In this document: positions 52,301 through 64,000 of the stretch, piece after piece | How positions within the stretch are numbered: the first letter of the stretch is position 1 | Layout of the letters: every line of letters starts with the position of its first letter | NCBI GenBank assembly: GCA_000499405.2 | Contig: HG738136.1 | Coordinates: forward strand, 2,520,646-2,584,645 | Length of the DNA stretch: 64,000 bases | From: Onchocerca volvulus | Taxonomy: Eukaryota > Nematoda > Chromadorea > Rhabditida > Onchocercidae | Direction: 5' to 3' | Notes under the pieces: generated by a model | Told to the model about the DNA's origin: nothing | What the model saw: the letters and a program-made list of their open reading frames with translations, nothing else | Database searches by the model: none | Translations under genes and position numbers: made by a program

Positions 52301-55300
52301 ATCATTTTTAATACTTCTATTATTGTTTGTGATGATATTTTTGATTATTTTAGTATGTATCAAATGTAAATTTCAGGAAATTCTGAAAATTAATGATTAA
52401 AAAAAAATTGGTATTTAAATATATCGCATCAATAATATTGCCCCAATTTTTCGTCATTTTATTTTTTGCTATTGCAAAAAAAACAAACTTACGAATACAA
52501 GAATAAGTAAATTAATAAGTCCAAGAAGGGAACCATTTTGTGCCAAAGAATAAAGCGTTTCTTGGCCCATCTGATGGATAAATTTATTTGCTTCAAACAA
52601 ATTTGCATTCAGTATTTCAGTTATAGCTAACGATGCTGGAAGAGTACCATCAAAATTCTAAAAAAAAATGAAAAAAAAAGAAAAATAAAACTTCAATTTA
52701 TATTAATAATCATATATAGAAATAATAGCAAAAAATAAAACAAAAAACAAAAAATAAAAAAATAAGAAACAAAAAATAAAAACAAAAAATGAGTGCATCG
52801 TAAATATATTTATGCTAATTTTCCAAAGTTCCCCTCTCGTTTTTTTTTTTTTTTCAAATTTATGAAAATTCGTTGAAAATTAAGCAAACTTCCGGAAATA
52901 TACTTTGATATTTGTAATGCAATCGTCATTTAATCCTGAATTTCTGAGTCATTTTGAAATTATTTTCTCTTGAATGTAATCAGATCATCTTATCCTACTT
53001 TAACTTATGGTATCTAGGACAACCATTACTTGAGGATTAAGCAAGATAATGAAAATGGCAAATTTTGACTGAAAACGACTCAATTTATTTAGTGAAAATT
53101 TGAGTAATTTCTTCTGCTTTTTCCTATTTTAATGAAAATAATGATTCCATAGACGACTTTTTTTTTCATTTTCAAAGATATACTTGCCTTCATCAAGTAC
53201 AACTGTACTTTGGAATAGTATAAATGCGGAATGACATTTATAATTTAAAAATCTAAGATATCAAAAAATCCGTATTTAATTTTCTTTTATTTTTTCGGAA
53301 ATTTTTATTTCAAAAGTCAAAATTCGCATCAAATTTATTTTATTAAAAAATTTTAAATTATGAAAGAAAAAAAAAAAGAAAGAAAGAAATTTGCAGATAT
53401 CATGAAATCATTTGCAAATGATTTGCAAAATTATCTGCTGAAATGAATGATAATAGAAATACTTGGAAATAGCTGATAATAATACTAAAATTATTTGCAT
53501 TTTTGCCTTTAATTATTATTTTATTCTTTTTTATTTTTCTATTTATTACTATTCTTTCTTTTTTTTTTTTTATTTTTTTACGAAAATTCTTATCATCAAG
53601 ATTATATTTATTTATACAATTTCTTTATAATTAATTAAAGAATACCGTCGCATCCAGCAATTTGTACGATTTTTCATCGATCGTTTGAGAAAGTAACAAA
53701 ATGAAGGATATTATAAATAATGAATTAGAAAAAATAATATTAAATATGAATAGGACCATTGCTGTTGATAAATGTTTATGTGATTTCCATAGTAACAGTA
53801 ATAAAGTTACAGTAATAATTAGTACCAAAAGTAGAAGAAATTTTTCTGCATAGAGACCAATTTCAGCAAACCAAGCTATTGTTCTAGAATTTTTAACATG
53901 AAATTTTGATATGAAATTAAAATTTACATTTTTGTAATCATTCAAAACTGAAAGATAATTCTTAATGTTAATCAATTCAGTTGTATGTTAATGTTTCTTT
54001 TGCAACAACAGCAAATATATTTATTAAAATAAACGAAAAATTACGATTATTTTTAAAAATTGTTAAGGAACAAGAAATGGTACCTAATCTCTTCACTTAT
54101 TTGTGCATGAATGAATAAATTTGTTTTATATGAATACTGACTGAATTTATCATTATCATTCTCAACACTCTCATAAGCAAAATCATTCCAACTGATATTG
54201 ATATTATTGTTATAATCATTTTTATTGTTATCCAGAAGAAACTGTTGCTTTTTTCGTTGTTCAATACATCTAGAAATTTAATTTTAATCTGAGAAAAAAA
54301 AAACAAAATGAAATTTGAAAAGAAAAATAAAAATTATTAAATCTAGTTATTTTGATTTTTCAATTTTCAAAGTGCAGAATTCAAATTGAATTTTAAAATA
54401 ATATTCTTCCATCAAATTTTTCATTTAGTAATCAATATTGATATATTTTCTTATATCTTTTTTCATGTAATACATTATATAAAATTTTATGTATCCAGCA
54501 ATACTGAAATCAAAAGTGAAAGAAAATTTAGCAAGTAAAAGATGAAATTTGATAGAAAAGAGAAGTGGCAAAATTCTGAAATTTTTTTTAGAATTTCTGG
54601 AAATTTTTCTATTAAATTTTGAATTGGCGTAAATGATGCTGACATATTAGCTTCGTCAAGTTGATGTTGTAATTTGACGGCTGTAATGCTGAAAAGTTGT
54701 AGATGAAAGCGTGTCTTCGAAACAATTTCCAATAATCGACTATCCCTATCAATTGTTGGTGCGAGATAGTTGCTGGAAGAATTTGCAATTCATTATTTTA
54801 ATACTGAATAATTGATAAATTTGATCGAAAAAATTTTTCATGTTCATTTCATAATTGAATTTTATTCATATTAAATCAAAATTTTGCAATTACTAATGTG
54901 CAATTCGTTTAATTACTTTTTTAAAAGTTTTATCAAATTTAATCAAAATTACGCTATGATTTATTTATAGTGCTTAACTTTAATTGAAAAAAATTACTTT
55001 ATAATTTTAACCTTAATAAATTCATAAAATATATGTCATTGGAGAGTGCTTCACCAAACGAGGAATATTTTGGTAGTATATTTATGGAAAAATCATGCAA
55101 TGTATTGCAATTTCTAGCAAAACGCTGAAAAAGCATTTTCATTCTAATCAATCGTACCATTGCATGTCCAGCACACATCTGAAAATTTTTCTGGAATTTG
55201 TAAAATTTGATTAAATTCATCTATGAAAAGGGAAATACTGACATTATTTGATGAAAAGAAAGTAATAAAATTTTATGATTTGTATAAGTATGCTAAAATT

Positions 55301-56400
55301 AATGAAATAATTTCTATTGAAGAAAATGAAAAATTGAAATACTCGATTAAGAAGTTGTAGCTTATCATTTGATTTGTCTGTAACACAGCGTTGAAATAAA
55401 TCTTTGTTCGTGTTCTCTATTCGTTGACAAATGATGCTTTAAATAATTAAACTTATAAATTAAATTTTTTTTTTATCATTTATCATCAGTAAAAGAAATC
55501 ATCAGCTTTTATAAGCTTAGTTAAAAATAAAAATTAAATGAAATACAAAATGGTAATTAAGAAAGAGATATTGGAAATAATATTAATAATAATTAGAAAG
55601 GTAATCAAACTACAAAAATAGAAAAATTCCAGCGAAGTTGATGAAAAATCCTAGAATAATTCAAAATAATTCAAAAAATAAAATAAAATAATTCAAAATT
55701 GAAATAAAATAATAATCATAACAAAATAATCAAATATTTAGTGAATCCCAGCTGTACTTTTATTTATTCAACAGATTTAATTAATGATTAGTAATTCTTG
55801 CTTGTAATTCTTAAAGACAATTGCTACCTGCGATCCGTATTATTATCCTCGAAAAGTAACCTAAACAAAATTGCATATTCCATTAGCCCATAAAAATCTA
55901 TGTCATCAGTTTGCTGACATACCTGCAAAAGAAAAAATGATGTATTGTTCTATTTGATTAATCCTAAATTAATATCAAGTTTTTTTAAAAATTCTAAAAC
56001 TTTCTAAAAATTTAAATTTGAAAAATTTAATAAATAAAACCATAATCCAATTTTAAATTTGATTGAAAATGAATTTATAAATACTTTTTGTTGTGAAACT
56101 GTTTTTTCTAGAAATAAAAAAATTTCACGCAAAAAAAAAAGAAAGAAATTATTTCAAACTGTAATCTTTTGAAAATCTGCTGATCCTTGAGAGAAAATTT
56201 ATTTTAATTGGATTAGAAAATCTTTTGCTAAATAACAATTTAAATTCTGTCTAAATTTTGGGCTCTTTTTATTTTTTATCGATAAGTGTTGTTTTAACTA
56301 TTTATTGATAATCATTCATTTGTTTCACATTCTTTTTTTTACTTTATATTGAACCTTTAATTAACAATATATGAGTTGATCAATAAATATTTTAATTAAT

Positions 56401-56445
<45 letters not shown>

Positions 56446-57136
56446 CTTTAAACTGATCAATCATTTTTATGTACCGAAGCAAAGGCAGCTCGTGTAATTA
56501 ATAATTGAAATGTTCGATTATACTGAATCCCAGCTTTCGTCCAACTCAAAATGTGATTCAATTCGCAATATTGAAGCGTCTTCATGAACCATACCAAAAC
56601 AATATGACGTGACGATACGTAACGCTCAATTCCAGACATACATAATATATCATGCCGAAATAAATGATAAAGCTGCAATTTTCATCATAACTCGAAATGT
56701 TGCTATGTATTTAAAAACACTGAGAAAATATGTGAATTGATATAGTTTCATTCTCCTAATTCATTTTTTCTTTTTCTTTTTTTTCATTAATTTATCTTGA
56801 CGTTGATAATTTTCAGCAAAATTTAGATTTTGTAATTTTTTTCCAGAATTCTAGGATGCTATTTTTTTCAAATTTTAAAATACAAAAATTTCAGAACGTA
56901 ATAAATTAAAATAGATGATTTATTTTAATTTATTGATCATTGACAGAAGTGCTTACTAGAGATGTTCCAGAACGATGCATAATTAATTCTCGATTATCCT
57001 GAGTACATAATGTAGCTAGCTTATTTTGATTATTGAGCGGTGATAACCACTTGAAATTATTAGTTGATGAATAAGCCAGCGTAATCGAACACAAAAGTAA
57101 TTGTTGCAATAATAAGTAAAATGTGATTGAATGCAT
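49330..57136 (-). CDS. Orphan seven-transmembrane receptor with large ectodomain
   Basis: Fourteen exons: 57136-56957, 56672-56475, 55922-55828, 55436-55343, 55178-55012, 54772-54644, 54269-54084, 53883-53646, 52657-52493, 52131-51929, 51605-51405, 51144-50904, 50660-50499 and 49455-49330 (stop TAG). All phases close, giving 794 residues. Seen: a signal peptide (FYLLLQQLLLCSITLAY), then about 340 extracellular residues with many Cys and Asn. Seven hydrophobic helices follow: TM1 ~364-382, TM2 ~390-415, TM3 ~464-487, TM4 ~502-521, TM5 ~583-602, TM6 ~630-657, TM7 ~669-692. The tail is about 100 residues and basic (CRKRARKKRTMRKR). After TM3 an INRS replaces DRY. TM7 has NPFFNP, similar to NPxxY. 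Basic runs flank TM5 and TM6. It looks like a divergent rhodopsin-type GPCR; ligand unknown. Donor of exon 6 (AT/GTCAGC) and acceptor of exon 5 are less certain. Confidence 0.8.
50213..50333. repeat. GC-rich minisatellite, unit about 25 bp, in receptor intron
   Basis: Four to five diverged units of ACTCGACTCGACGTAACTCA type, with AGCCCA spacers, lie in the intron between exons 13 and 14 of the receptor. GC content is clearly above the surrounding DNA. Confidence 0.8.
50733..50760. repeat. GA-rich simple repeat
   Basis: AGAAAGAGAAAGAGCGAGAGAG-type run in the intron between receptor exons 12 and 13. Simple sequence only. Confidence 0.7.
56403..56442. repeat. (AT)n microsatellite
   Basis: About 20 uninterrupted AT units in the intron between receptor exons 2 and 3, just 3' of the exon 2 donor. 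Likely polymorphic. Confidence 0.95.
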
Positions 57137-57997
57137 TATTGTATCGCATAGGACTTTACGCTTATTACTGGAATAAATTAGAGTAAAATTGATTACAAGT
57201 AATATTAAGTAATTCATAAATGTAAGAAAATTACATTAAAATTGCAGCATCATGAAATAATGAGCAGAATCGTCATAAGAAATATTCAAATTTTGCTCAT
57301 AAAAGTAATTAAACTCAAAAAATCAGTTGTGCCAAATGCTGCTTCGCACTAATTGTTTCCTATTTCTTCCTGCTCTTCTCTATAATATTTTCAAAACAAA
57401 ATTAATTTCCAATTTTTTTTCAATAAATTTACTATTGAAGGATGAAAAACAATAAACAACTAGAAATTTCTTTACTTTTAAAAAATAGGATAATTATCTG
57501 AAAAACTATTTGAATTATTCAGAATCGATTCCACAAAGCTTCACATTTCTAAAATTGTTTGTTAATAAATTCTCTTATTAGTCAATTGAAATGAAAATTC
57601 TTATCTTAATTAATGAAAATATCCGAGAAATTTATTAATAATATTACCAAAACATTATGCAAATATTTAGCAAACTGTCATCATACTTTATTACCTGAAA
57701 ATTATGGAAATTGTTCTAAAGAAACCATGTTGAGATAAATCTTTTGCTATTGTGTTAATTATTCGAAAGATTTCATTTAAATTATAAAGAATTGCATATT
57801 AATTTGCTTTTTATTTCTTTAATCATAAATCAATTATCTATCTATCAATGCTGTAATTATTAATAATTTAGATAGAATATTTTCTACTTGTTGTTTCCGC
57901 AACAAAGAGACAATCTTTCTCTTCATACTGATAAAGAATTATGTAAGTCGTACTACTCGACTAATTTATTCGTTAAACAGAAACAAATTTATAGAAA

Positions 57998-58117
57998 TAA
58001 AAATGTAAATGTAGAAATATTATTATCAGCGAACGTTTCAAGTTCTTCGGCAACTGATTTGAAATTTTAATACAACGTTTCATTTAAATAGGCACGTGTT
58101 TTTATATAGATTTACCT
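57998..58117. repeat. Repeat module, second copy of 45289-45407 type
   Basis: Shares AAAAATGTAAATGT and an ATAGGC(A/G)C(G/A)TGTTTTTATATA end with the 45.3-kb copy. An inverted ACATTTACATTTATGTTTAT at about 58343-58362 faces the left end, so the element may have sub-terminal inverted repeats about 360 bp apart. Confidence 0.45.
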
Positions 58118-58130
58118 ACTTTTTGTATCC

Positions 58131-58194
58131 GTAAGGATAGACATGTTTCCCGCCAAAACGCCGTAGGAATAAACATGTTTACCGCCAAAACACT
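58131..58194. repeat. Two 32-bp direct repeats
   Basis: GTA(A)GGATAGACATGTTTCCC then GCCAAAACGCC is followed at once by GTAGGAATAAACATGTTTAC then GCCAAAACACT. GC-rich for this region. No CRISPR-like spacing; a simple tandem pair. Confidence 0.8.
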
Positions 58195-61100
58195 CTGATT
58201 AACAGATAATCAAAGTGGAAAATAATTTAGATACAATATTTTCTACAATTATCATTATCATACCAGTGCAATTATTTTCTATTATACTGAAATTTCAGAA
58301 AAGCAAGTGACAACTTTTGAAGATTTAAGGTTTTAAAGTACACATTTACATTTATGTTTATATAGACTAGTTGATCGGTTATGCGGAGCTTAGCCGGATA
58401 TATCCAGCTTTAAAATAAAAATTTCTGGATTTATGAGACAATCCTTACAAAATCGAAAAAAAAAAAACGAAATTAAAATACAAGTAAAAAAATCATAAGT
58501 TATAAATTAAAGAATGCATAAATGAATAATTTTTCATCAAATCATATTTTTTGAACATAAATTTCGCAAAAAATTTTCCATTTCTTGAATATCATCATTT
58601 CCTGATGTGAAATACTTTTCAATAAGATAAAACTGCATGAAAATGAATATATGTAAAGAAGCAAAAAGAAAATGACGCGAAAGAAATATTGCACTTCTTA
58701 AAGTGAAAGATAATTACTTGAAAAAAAAAAAAAAAAAAAAAAAAAAGAAACATACAAATGGATCTAATGTTATTATAGAGTGCAAAGTATCGATTTATTA
58801 GAGCTTAATAATTTTTAACAATTTATCGTTGAAATAACGGAGCTACCAAGAACAAATTTGGATGTTGTCCATTATTTTGAATAAGGCGATGACTGAGAAG
58901 AACTTGTTTTTGATGATCAAGAATAAATCATTTTCAATAATATTCGCTTTTCTTTCTCAGCTGTCAATTGAATTTTGAAAAATGCATTCATCGCTAGGAA
59001 AATTTTCATAATATATCAGCTTATGAACATTATTTATTTCCTTCCGCTAAAGACTACACATTTATCTTGCAGTATTATTCAAATTGTGCCATTGCAAACA
59101 AAATTGTCATAAGTGTCTTATTTATGTAAAGAAAAGAATACTTCAATTAGAATTGAATTAGCATTGATGAAATTGAATCAAATCACATCTAGCTTATCAA
59201 TTTCCATTTATTTTATCAATTTTTATACAAAATGAACAGTTCTCGTCTAATTTGTTAATTCCTCTTCAATTTAATCAATTTCTTTATCAAGTTCTTTTCT
59301 GCAAGAAATAAAAAAGAACAACAAGTAGATTGCGAAAGTTGATTAAATTAGAATGAGAGAAGCCGAAAAAATGGGGTACAAAAACTTAAACTTTCATAAA
59401 TCGTCAGCATCCATTATTTGCATAAAGTAAATAATACTCATCAATGAATCAAATTTACGATAACAGTTGAAATTTCATTTTTAATACTTCATTAGTTTGA
59501 AATACAAAATGATCGAAAAGTGAAAAATTAATTCATAATTTATCTTAATTTCTTGCATTTTGAACTTTTGCTATGATGTAACAAATATGCATATATATAT
59601 TACTAACCTAAAACTATAATAAGTAAAATTTTACTTTTGCAATTCATTAATTAAAACTCTAAGTTGCAGAAAAAAAAAAAAAAGGAAAATGCCTCGCTTA
59701 TGACCATATCATGTGAATAATCATAGGAGTGTAACTGCATTAAAAGTAGTTTAAAATAAATATCTCTGACATACAATTCAGTGTTAATTGAAATTGATTT
59801 TGCCAAAAATGCTGCAAAGCATAAATTAAAAAAAAAAAATTTGCTGAACAAAAAAAAAGAAAAAAGACTGTATTAGCAATGAATTTAGAATGAAAATAAA
59901 TAAATTTAATCCTAAAATATAAAATGCTGCAACGTTTTATTCAAAATTATAGTACTTTGATTGACAAAAGAAAAGAAAAAATCACATTTTTTTTTTTTTG
60001 AAAAATTTAAAATTTCAAGTCTTTTCATTTATTCCGAGTGGTTAGCGCTATTCGATCATTTACGCAACAAATAGATGCTATGATGTGTCACATGGGAACT
60101 CACAAAATTATTAAATTCGGAAAATTCGAAATTCAGTTTGCTTATATGAGCTCGAATTAAATGAATATAGAATCTAAACTTCTGCTCTGAATTTCCCCAA
60201 AAAGCGAAGCGAAATGTATGTTCGTCTGAAAGAGTAAAACAAAAAACTAAAGTATAATCAAATTTCCGTTGGCCAAATTTCATTCTTCTGGGAAGCATTG
60301 AATGCATTTCTTAAGCAAATTTTTAGTAATGACGAAAATAGGAATAAATGGATTCGAAGACGATCCGATAAGAACTTTGGTCAGTTCCCGAAAAATTACA
60401 TTTATTCAATAAAACATTGTCAAGATTAGTAAAATATTTATTTACTTATTTTTAAAAAAGATGAGATTAAAAAAGAGGATTGATGGAGAAAATAAAGAAA
60501 AAAATTTTTTGCAAATAAATTATGCAAATGAATTTCAGCCATTCCAACTCTTTTTTTTTTTTTGCCTTGAAATTGTATTCGGCATAATATAATGACCCAA
60601 TTCAGTATTAAATTATCCATCCACAAAAAAACTATTTTGTTGTATTTGTTGTGAAATTGCTGGATTTGAAATTAGAAAATTTCCACTCTAAAACATACTT
60701 AAATTTCTAGTATCATTAAGCAATAAACTTCAAAAGTAATTCGAAGAAAAATATTATTTTTTTTTTTTTTTGAAAATTTCAAAGGATTTAAATAAACACA
60801 AAAATAGTTCATGAATAAATTATTACTAACAATGTAATTAGTGACTGAATTAAGCAAAATAGTTTGATATGTCTTAAAATGAAGTCTTATTCAAATTGTA
60901 ATTAATATGTAATATCCTTGATGATCAGTATTAATTTACTGTTAATTATCCGATGATTGAAAGATCGGTAATACGGAAAAACGATGTTAAAATTGAAATA
61001 ATTCATAGCAATTAGACCAATTCAGATATAGAAACATATGGAAAGAAGATTTATTTGAAATTTTTTTTCCAGAAGATGATATTTCAGAGATGATACGATC

Positions 61101-63499
61101 ATTCCGGAAGATTCACACCATTGTTCTGAGTTTTGAGAAATCGGAGGATTTTGTAAGATATTATGAATGATTCTAGCGAATCAAATTAATCAAAAAATGA
61201 TGCGAGTCTAAAAATATACTTTTTTTTTTTTTTTAAATTATTCAATAGAAAATGTACTCGTTTTTACAAATCTGCTTATTATCAGTATTTTTAGTCTAGA
61301 GTCTAGTTTTTATTACAATTACTTTCTCTTTTTACCAACTTCAAATAGACTGACTAAATACAATACAAATTTTAACATTTTCATTAATATGAAAGCAGGT
61401 TTTAAAATTTCATTTTCCTAATGGAAGATTTGACGGAATTTTCGAATTGTTTCAAACCGATAACATTTCAAATGAAACTTCTTTCCAATTCCATAAATTC
61501 AACGATCTTTTCAGATTTCATTTCTCAAAACTGATTAAAAACCTCGAAAAATTTTTGCCTATTTAATATGATCGAACTGCCTTATCTCTTGACAAATCTT
61601 AACATTATGAAAACTTAATCTTTATCGAAACATTGAATTTTTTTTTTTAATAAAAATCGATTCTGAATTATTGAATTTCGAAGCCGTATTCTGAATCCTA
61701 CAAAATCAATAGCTGATCGAAAGACAAAAGTAGTGGCATCACTATCACCAAATCAACTTTGCTCGAAGATTCTGATATAATTCATTTTATTCGCCTTATC
61801 CAGTCATAATGTGAAAGTAAGATCAGACTGGATCTTAATGAATTATCAAAAAACAAACAAAAAAAAAAAAAATTGAATTTAATCCATCAGAATGTTTCAA
61901 AACCGAAAAATCAATTGTGCTAGTCGTTGAAAACGAAGAAACATTTGGTACAATCAACTTTTTGACTTCGAATTTTTCGGACAGAAATTCTGCCAGAAAG
62001 GAAAGCATTTTTTTTTTTTTGGTAATTTTCACCAGATTTGATCTAAGTTCCAATAAATGAATTCAATGAGAAAAGTGACCCGATGATTTTATTGTGTTTA
62101 TGAATTTTAAGAATTTTAAAATAGAAATCGACTTTGATTTTTTTGTTTTTTTGATTCAAATTCACTTCTTTGTTAATAAAATTTTAACTTTTTTTTTTTT
62201 TTGAATCTCTTTTTAAAATAAGAAGTTTATACACAAATTCAATTTCGAAACTAGATTCAAATTCGATTTTCAAACAAATATCAAATCTCAATAATGCTTA
62301 ATTTTTATTTCACTTGAATCAAATTATACATATTTTTTTTCAAATTCGAATTCAAATTAAAGTTCATGCATCCTAAACTATAAGCTTATAATCTACCAAA
62401 AAATTTTGAGAAAAAAATTTCTTATAAAAAAAAAAAAACTTTTTGTGACATTTGGAAGTAATGGATAATTTGTAGATGTTATTGATTCGCAGAAATCAGA
62501 TCATCATAATTAGAGCACAAATTCCGAAGAATTCCCAATTTTTTAATTATTAGCTCTTTCATTCAAATTCATATATGAAAAATTGGGGATAAGATTTTGA
62601 CTGAAAATATTTTTTTGCCTTGAAATTCTGGAATTTCACTAATATAAATTTCCGGTCGAATATTTGAATTCATCTCTAATATTTCTGCGTAACAGAATCA
62701 ATCGATTGCTTAGTTTTCAGGAAAAAAGTGGGAAAAATAATGATGAATAATTCTGCAGATATCATTGATTGCATAAAGACTAAAGATTGATTTATAAAGA
62801 TAAAGAAATAGATTGATTTTTATAATAGCAACAGAATAACAAATATGAAAACCGAAAGGAATAATAGCTAATTTTCATCATTTAAAATATTTTAACTTTT
62901 TGATTTTTGAATAAATTAGTTAAAAATTTCTTTCCGAAACTTGATTTTGTAATTTTTGTTTTGCAGAATTACTCATTGTATCATAAAATTAACTATTCCA
63001 ACCTTGCAAAATATTCAAAAAAATGAGCCAAGTAATCACATCACGTCAATATTAAAATAATCGTTTTTTCCGCTGCAACACTTTTATGACATCTCGATTG
63101 GATCTATTGCATACGGTGGTAAATGAGATGGACATTAAATTGCATAGTGGTCACTTTCAAGGTCGGATTGCTATGAAATTTATCGTCTCATCAATTATTT
63201 AGGGAATCTTTTTAATCGTCCTTTTTCCTCGTACGTACTTGTTTGCTAAAAAGTTTATTTTATGATTTTTTAGGGATTTTTAGTCTTTTTCATATATATA
63301 TATTTACTGTTAGCAGACCTGTAGTTTCGAACAGAGACTCTTTTGTAATGGTTACAATTTAGTAAAACTTCATGGAATTCCCCGCATCCGGAATCCTCGA
63401 TAAAGACCAAACTTGTATATTAATCTAAAAATGCATCAGATACCTTGCTATTCACAAATTCGGTATTTCTCATAGATTTTTCCCCGGAAACATCTTCTA

Positions 63500-63612
63500 A
63501 TAAACCGACGAATCAAATAAAATTTTTGGTGAATTCAGTATAATTTTCTGTATGCTGTGCATTAGGAAATTATACTGAATTCACCAAACATTTGCTTGAT
63601 TCGTCGATTTAT
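63500..63612. repeat. Hairpin palindrome, arms about 48 bp
   Basis: TAATAAACCGACGAATCAA, TTTGGTGAATTCAGTATAAT and the reverse complement of both flank a loop of about 16 bases (TTTCTGTATGCTGTGC region). A few mismatches only. This is a strong cruciform or RNA hairpin and the likely end or remnant of a small inverted-repeat element. Confidence 0.85.
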
Positions 63613-63764
63613 TAAGCCATCATTGATTCCGATTTTTTAATCGGAGACATCGTTATAGGAAACATCCTTTCAGGTTAGCTGTTTTTATGAGCGTCTTTGC
63701 TTTCATTTCAAATTTAGCAGTATAGTATCTTTTATTAAGAAAAACACGTTAACACCTTATTTGA

Positions 63765-64000
63765 GTTGATATAATACTTTGTAAAGGAAGAGTAGAAAAT
63801 AACCTCAAAAATGAACGAGTTGAAAAATATTTTGTAGGTAAACCCATTGATCTTGTTAAATCAGGTATTATATTGATTGCTTCTAAGTATCATAGTGCTG
63901 ATGATTTGGAGGGAGATTGCTTTTGCTAACTTTTGCTGATATGTGTCTTTCAAAGAAGTTAAGAAGGATAACATACATTTCTCACTCCTTTGCTGACATA
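63765..64000 (+). pseudogene. Frameshifted coding-like relic at window edge, origin unknown
   Basis: An open stretch of 54 codons (63765-63928) contains VEKYFVGKPIDLVKSGIILI and KYHSADDLEGDCF, then hits TAA. The frame starting at 63926 is open to the window end and reads LTFADMCLSKKLRRITYISH. Content looks like one protein broken by a frameshift. There is no in-frame ATG, and no splice sites were needed. I cannot name the family. A decayed bacterial (Wolbachia-type) insert or a transposon relic are both possible; so is a nematode exon whose partners lie beyond the edge. Confidence 0.4.

Larger units (their letters stand above)
57137..63080. other. Mostly non-coding region upstream of the receptor
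   Basis: A TTATTCCAG acceptor about 40 bases upstream of the receptor start codon (near 57175) may be an SL site. Beyond it, only isolated open frames occur. One at 60307-60056 minus has an acceptor-like CTTTCAG and an odd F/H-rich sequence, but no partner exons. Contents noted: repeats at 57998-58194, poly-A and poly-T runs, and nothing else supported. Confidence 0.45.

Noticed and set aside
59651..59851. Minus-strand frame starting with a signal-peptide-like stretch
   Set aside because: Hydrophobicity comes from poly-T tracts; no splicing or conservation evidence.
60030..60060. tRNA A-box-like GAGTGGTTAGCGC
   Set aside because: No B box (GGTTCGANTCC) or acceptor stem follows, so not a tRNA; at most an old tRNA-derived scrap.
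60056..60307. Minus-strand frame with an acceptor-like CTTTCAG and F/H-rich sequence
   Set aside because: No upstream exon, start codon context or family; kept only as an isolated open frame.
61835..62053. Minus-strand 72-codon frame
   Set aside because: Bounded by long T runs and lacking splice partners; no domain seen.

Overview
This window is nuclear DNA of a nematode, most likely a filarial one. It is very AT-rich and full of homopolymer runs. Genes are split into many short exons with GT-AG introns and TTTCAG-type acceptors, and several have an acceptor placed just before the start codon, as expected for spliced-leader trans-splicing. The filarial assignment is inference from composition and gene style; no species can be named. 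Reading frames were rebuilt exon by exon, with codon phase checked at each join.

Layout. 0.1-4.7 kb, minus: ATP synthase OSCP subunit (atp-3 type, 5 exons). A small two-TM protein gene lies on the opposite strand inside its largest intron. 5.7-6.6 kb, plus: Cgr1/CCDC86 nucleolar rRNA-processing protein. 7.3-10.7 kb, plus: translin-associated factor X (TRAX). 11.6-17.4 kb, minus: a 12-exon acyl-CoA synthetase of the 4CL/luciferase group. 17.4-30.5 kb: a 13-kb gene-poor stretch. 31.2-36.6 kb, plus: hexokinase (10 exons). 36.6-41.3 kb: intergenic, with repeat modules and a broken Helitron fragment. 41.3-43.7 kb, minus: an unrecognised gene of at least six exons. 44.5-49.3 kb: a repeat island with an LTR-like unit, dispersed repeat copies, a large palindrome, a 28S rDNA fragment and a long fold-back element. 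49.3-57.1 kb, minus: a 14-exon seven-transmembrane receptor with a signal peptide and about 350 residues of ectodomain. 57.1-64 kb: mostly non-coding, ending in a palindrome and a frameshifted coding-like relic.

The genes are unrelated housekeeping, metabolic and receptor genes and do not form one pathway. CCDC86 and TRAX are co-directional about 0.68 kb apart. OSCP and CCDC86 diverge across about 1 kb that carries a three-unit tandem repeat. The most unusual signals are the receptor with a long ectodomain, the orphan gene at 41-44 kb, the palindrome next to an rDNA fragment at 47.4-47.85 kb, two GC-AG introns, the Helitron relic and the possible foreign relic at the right edge.
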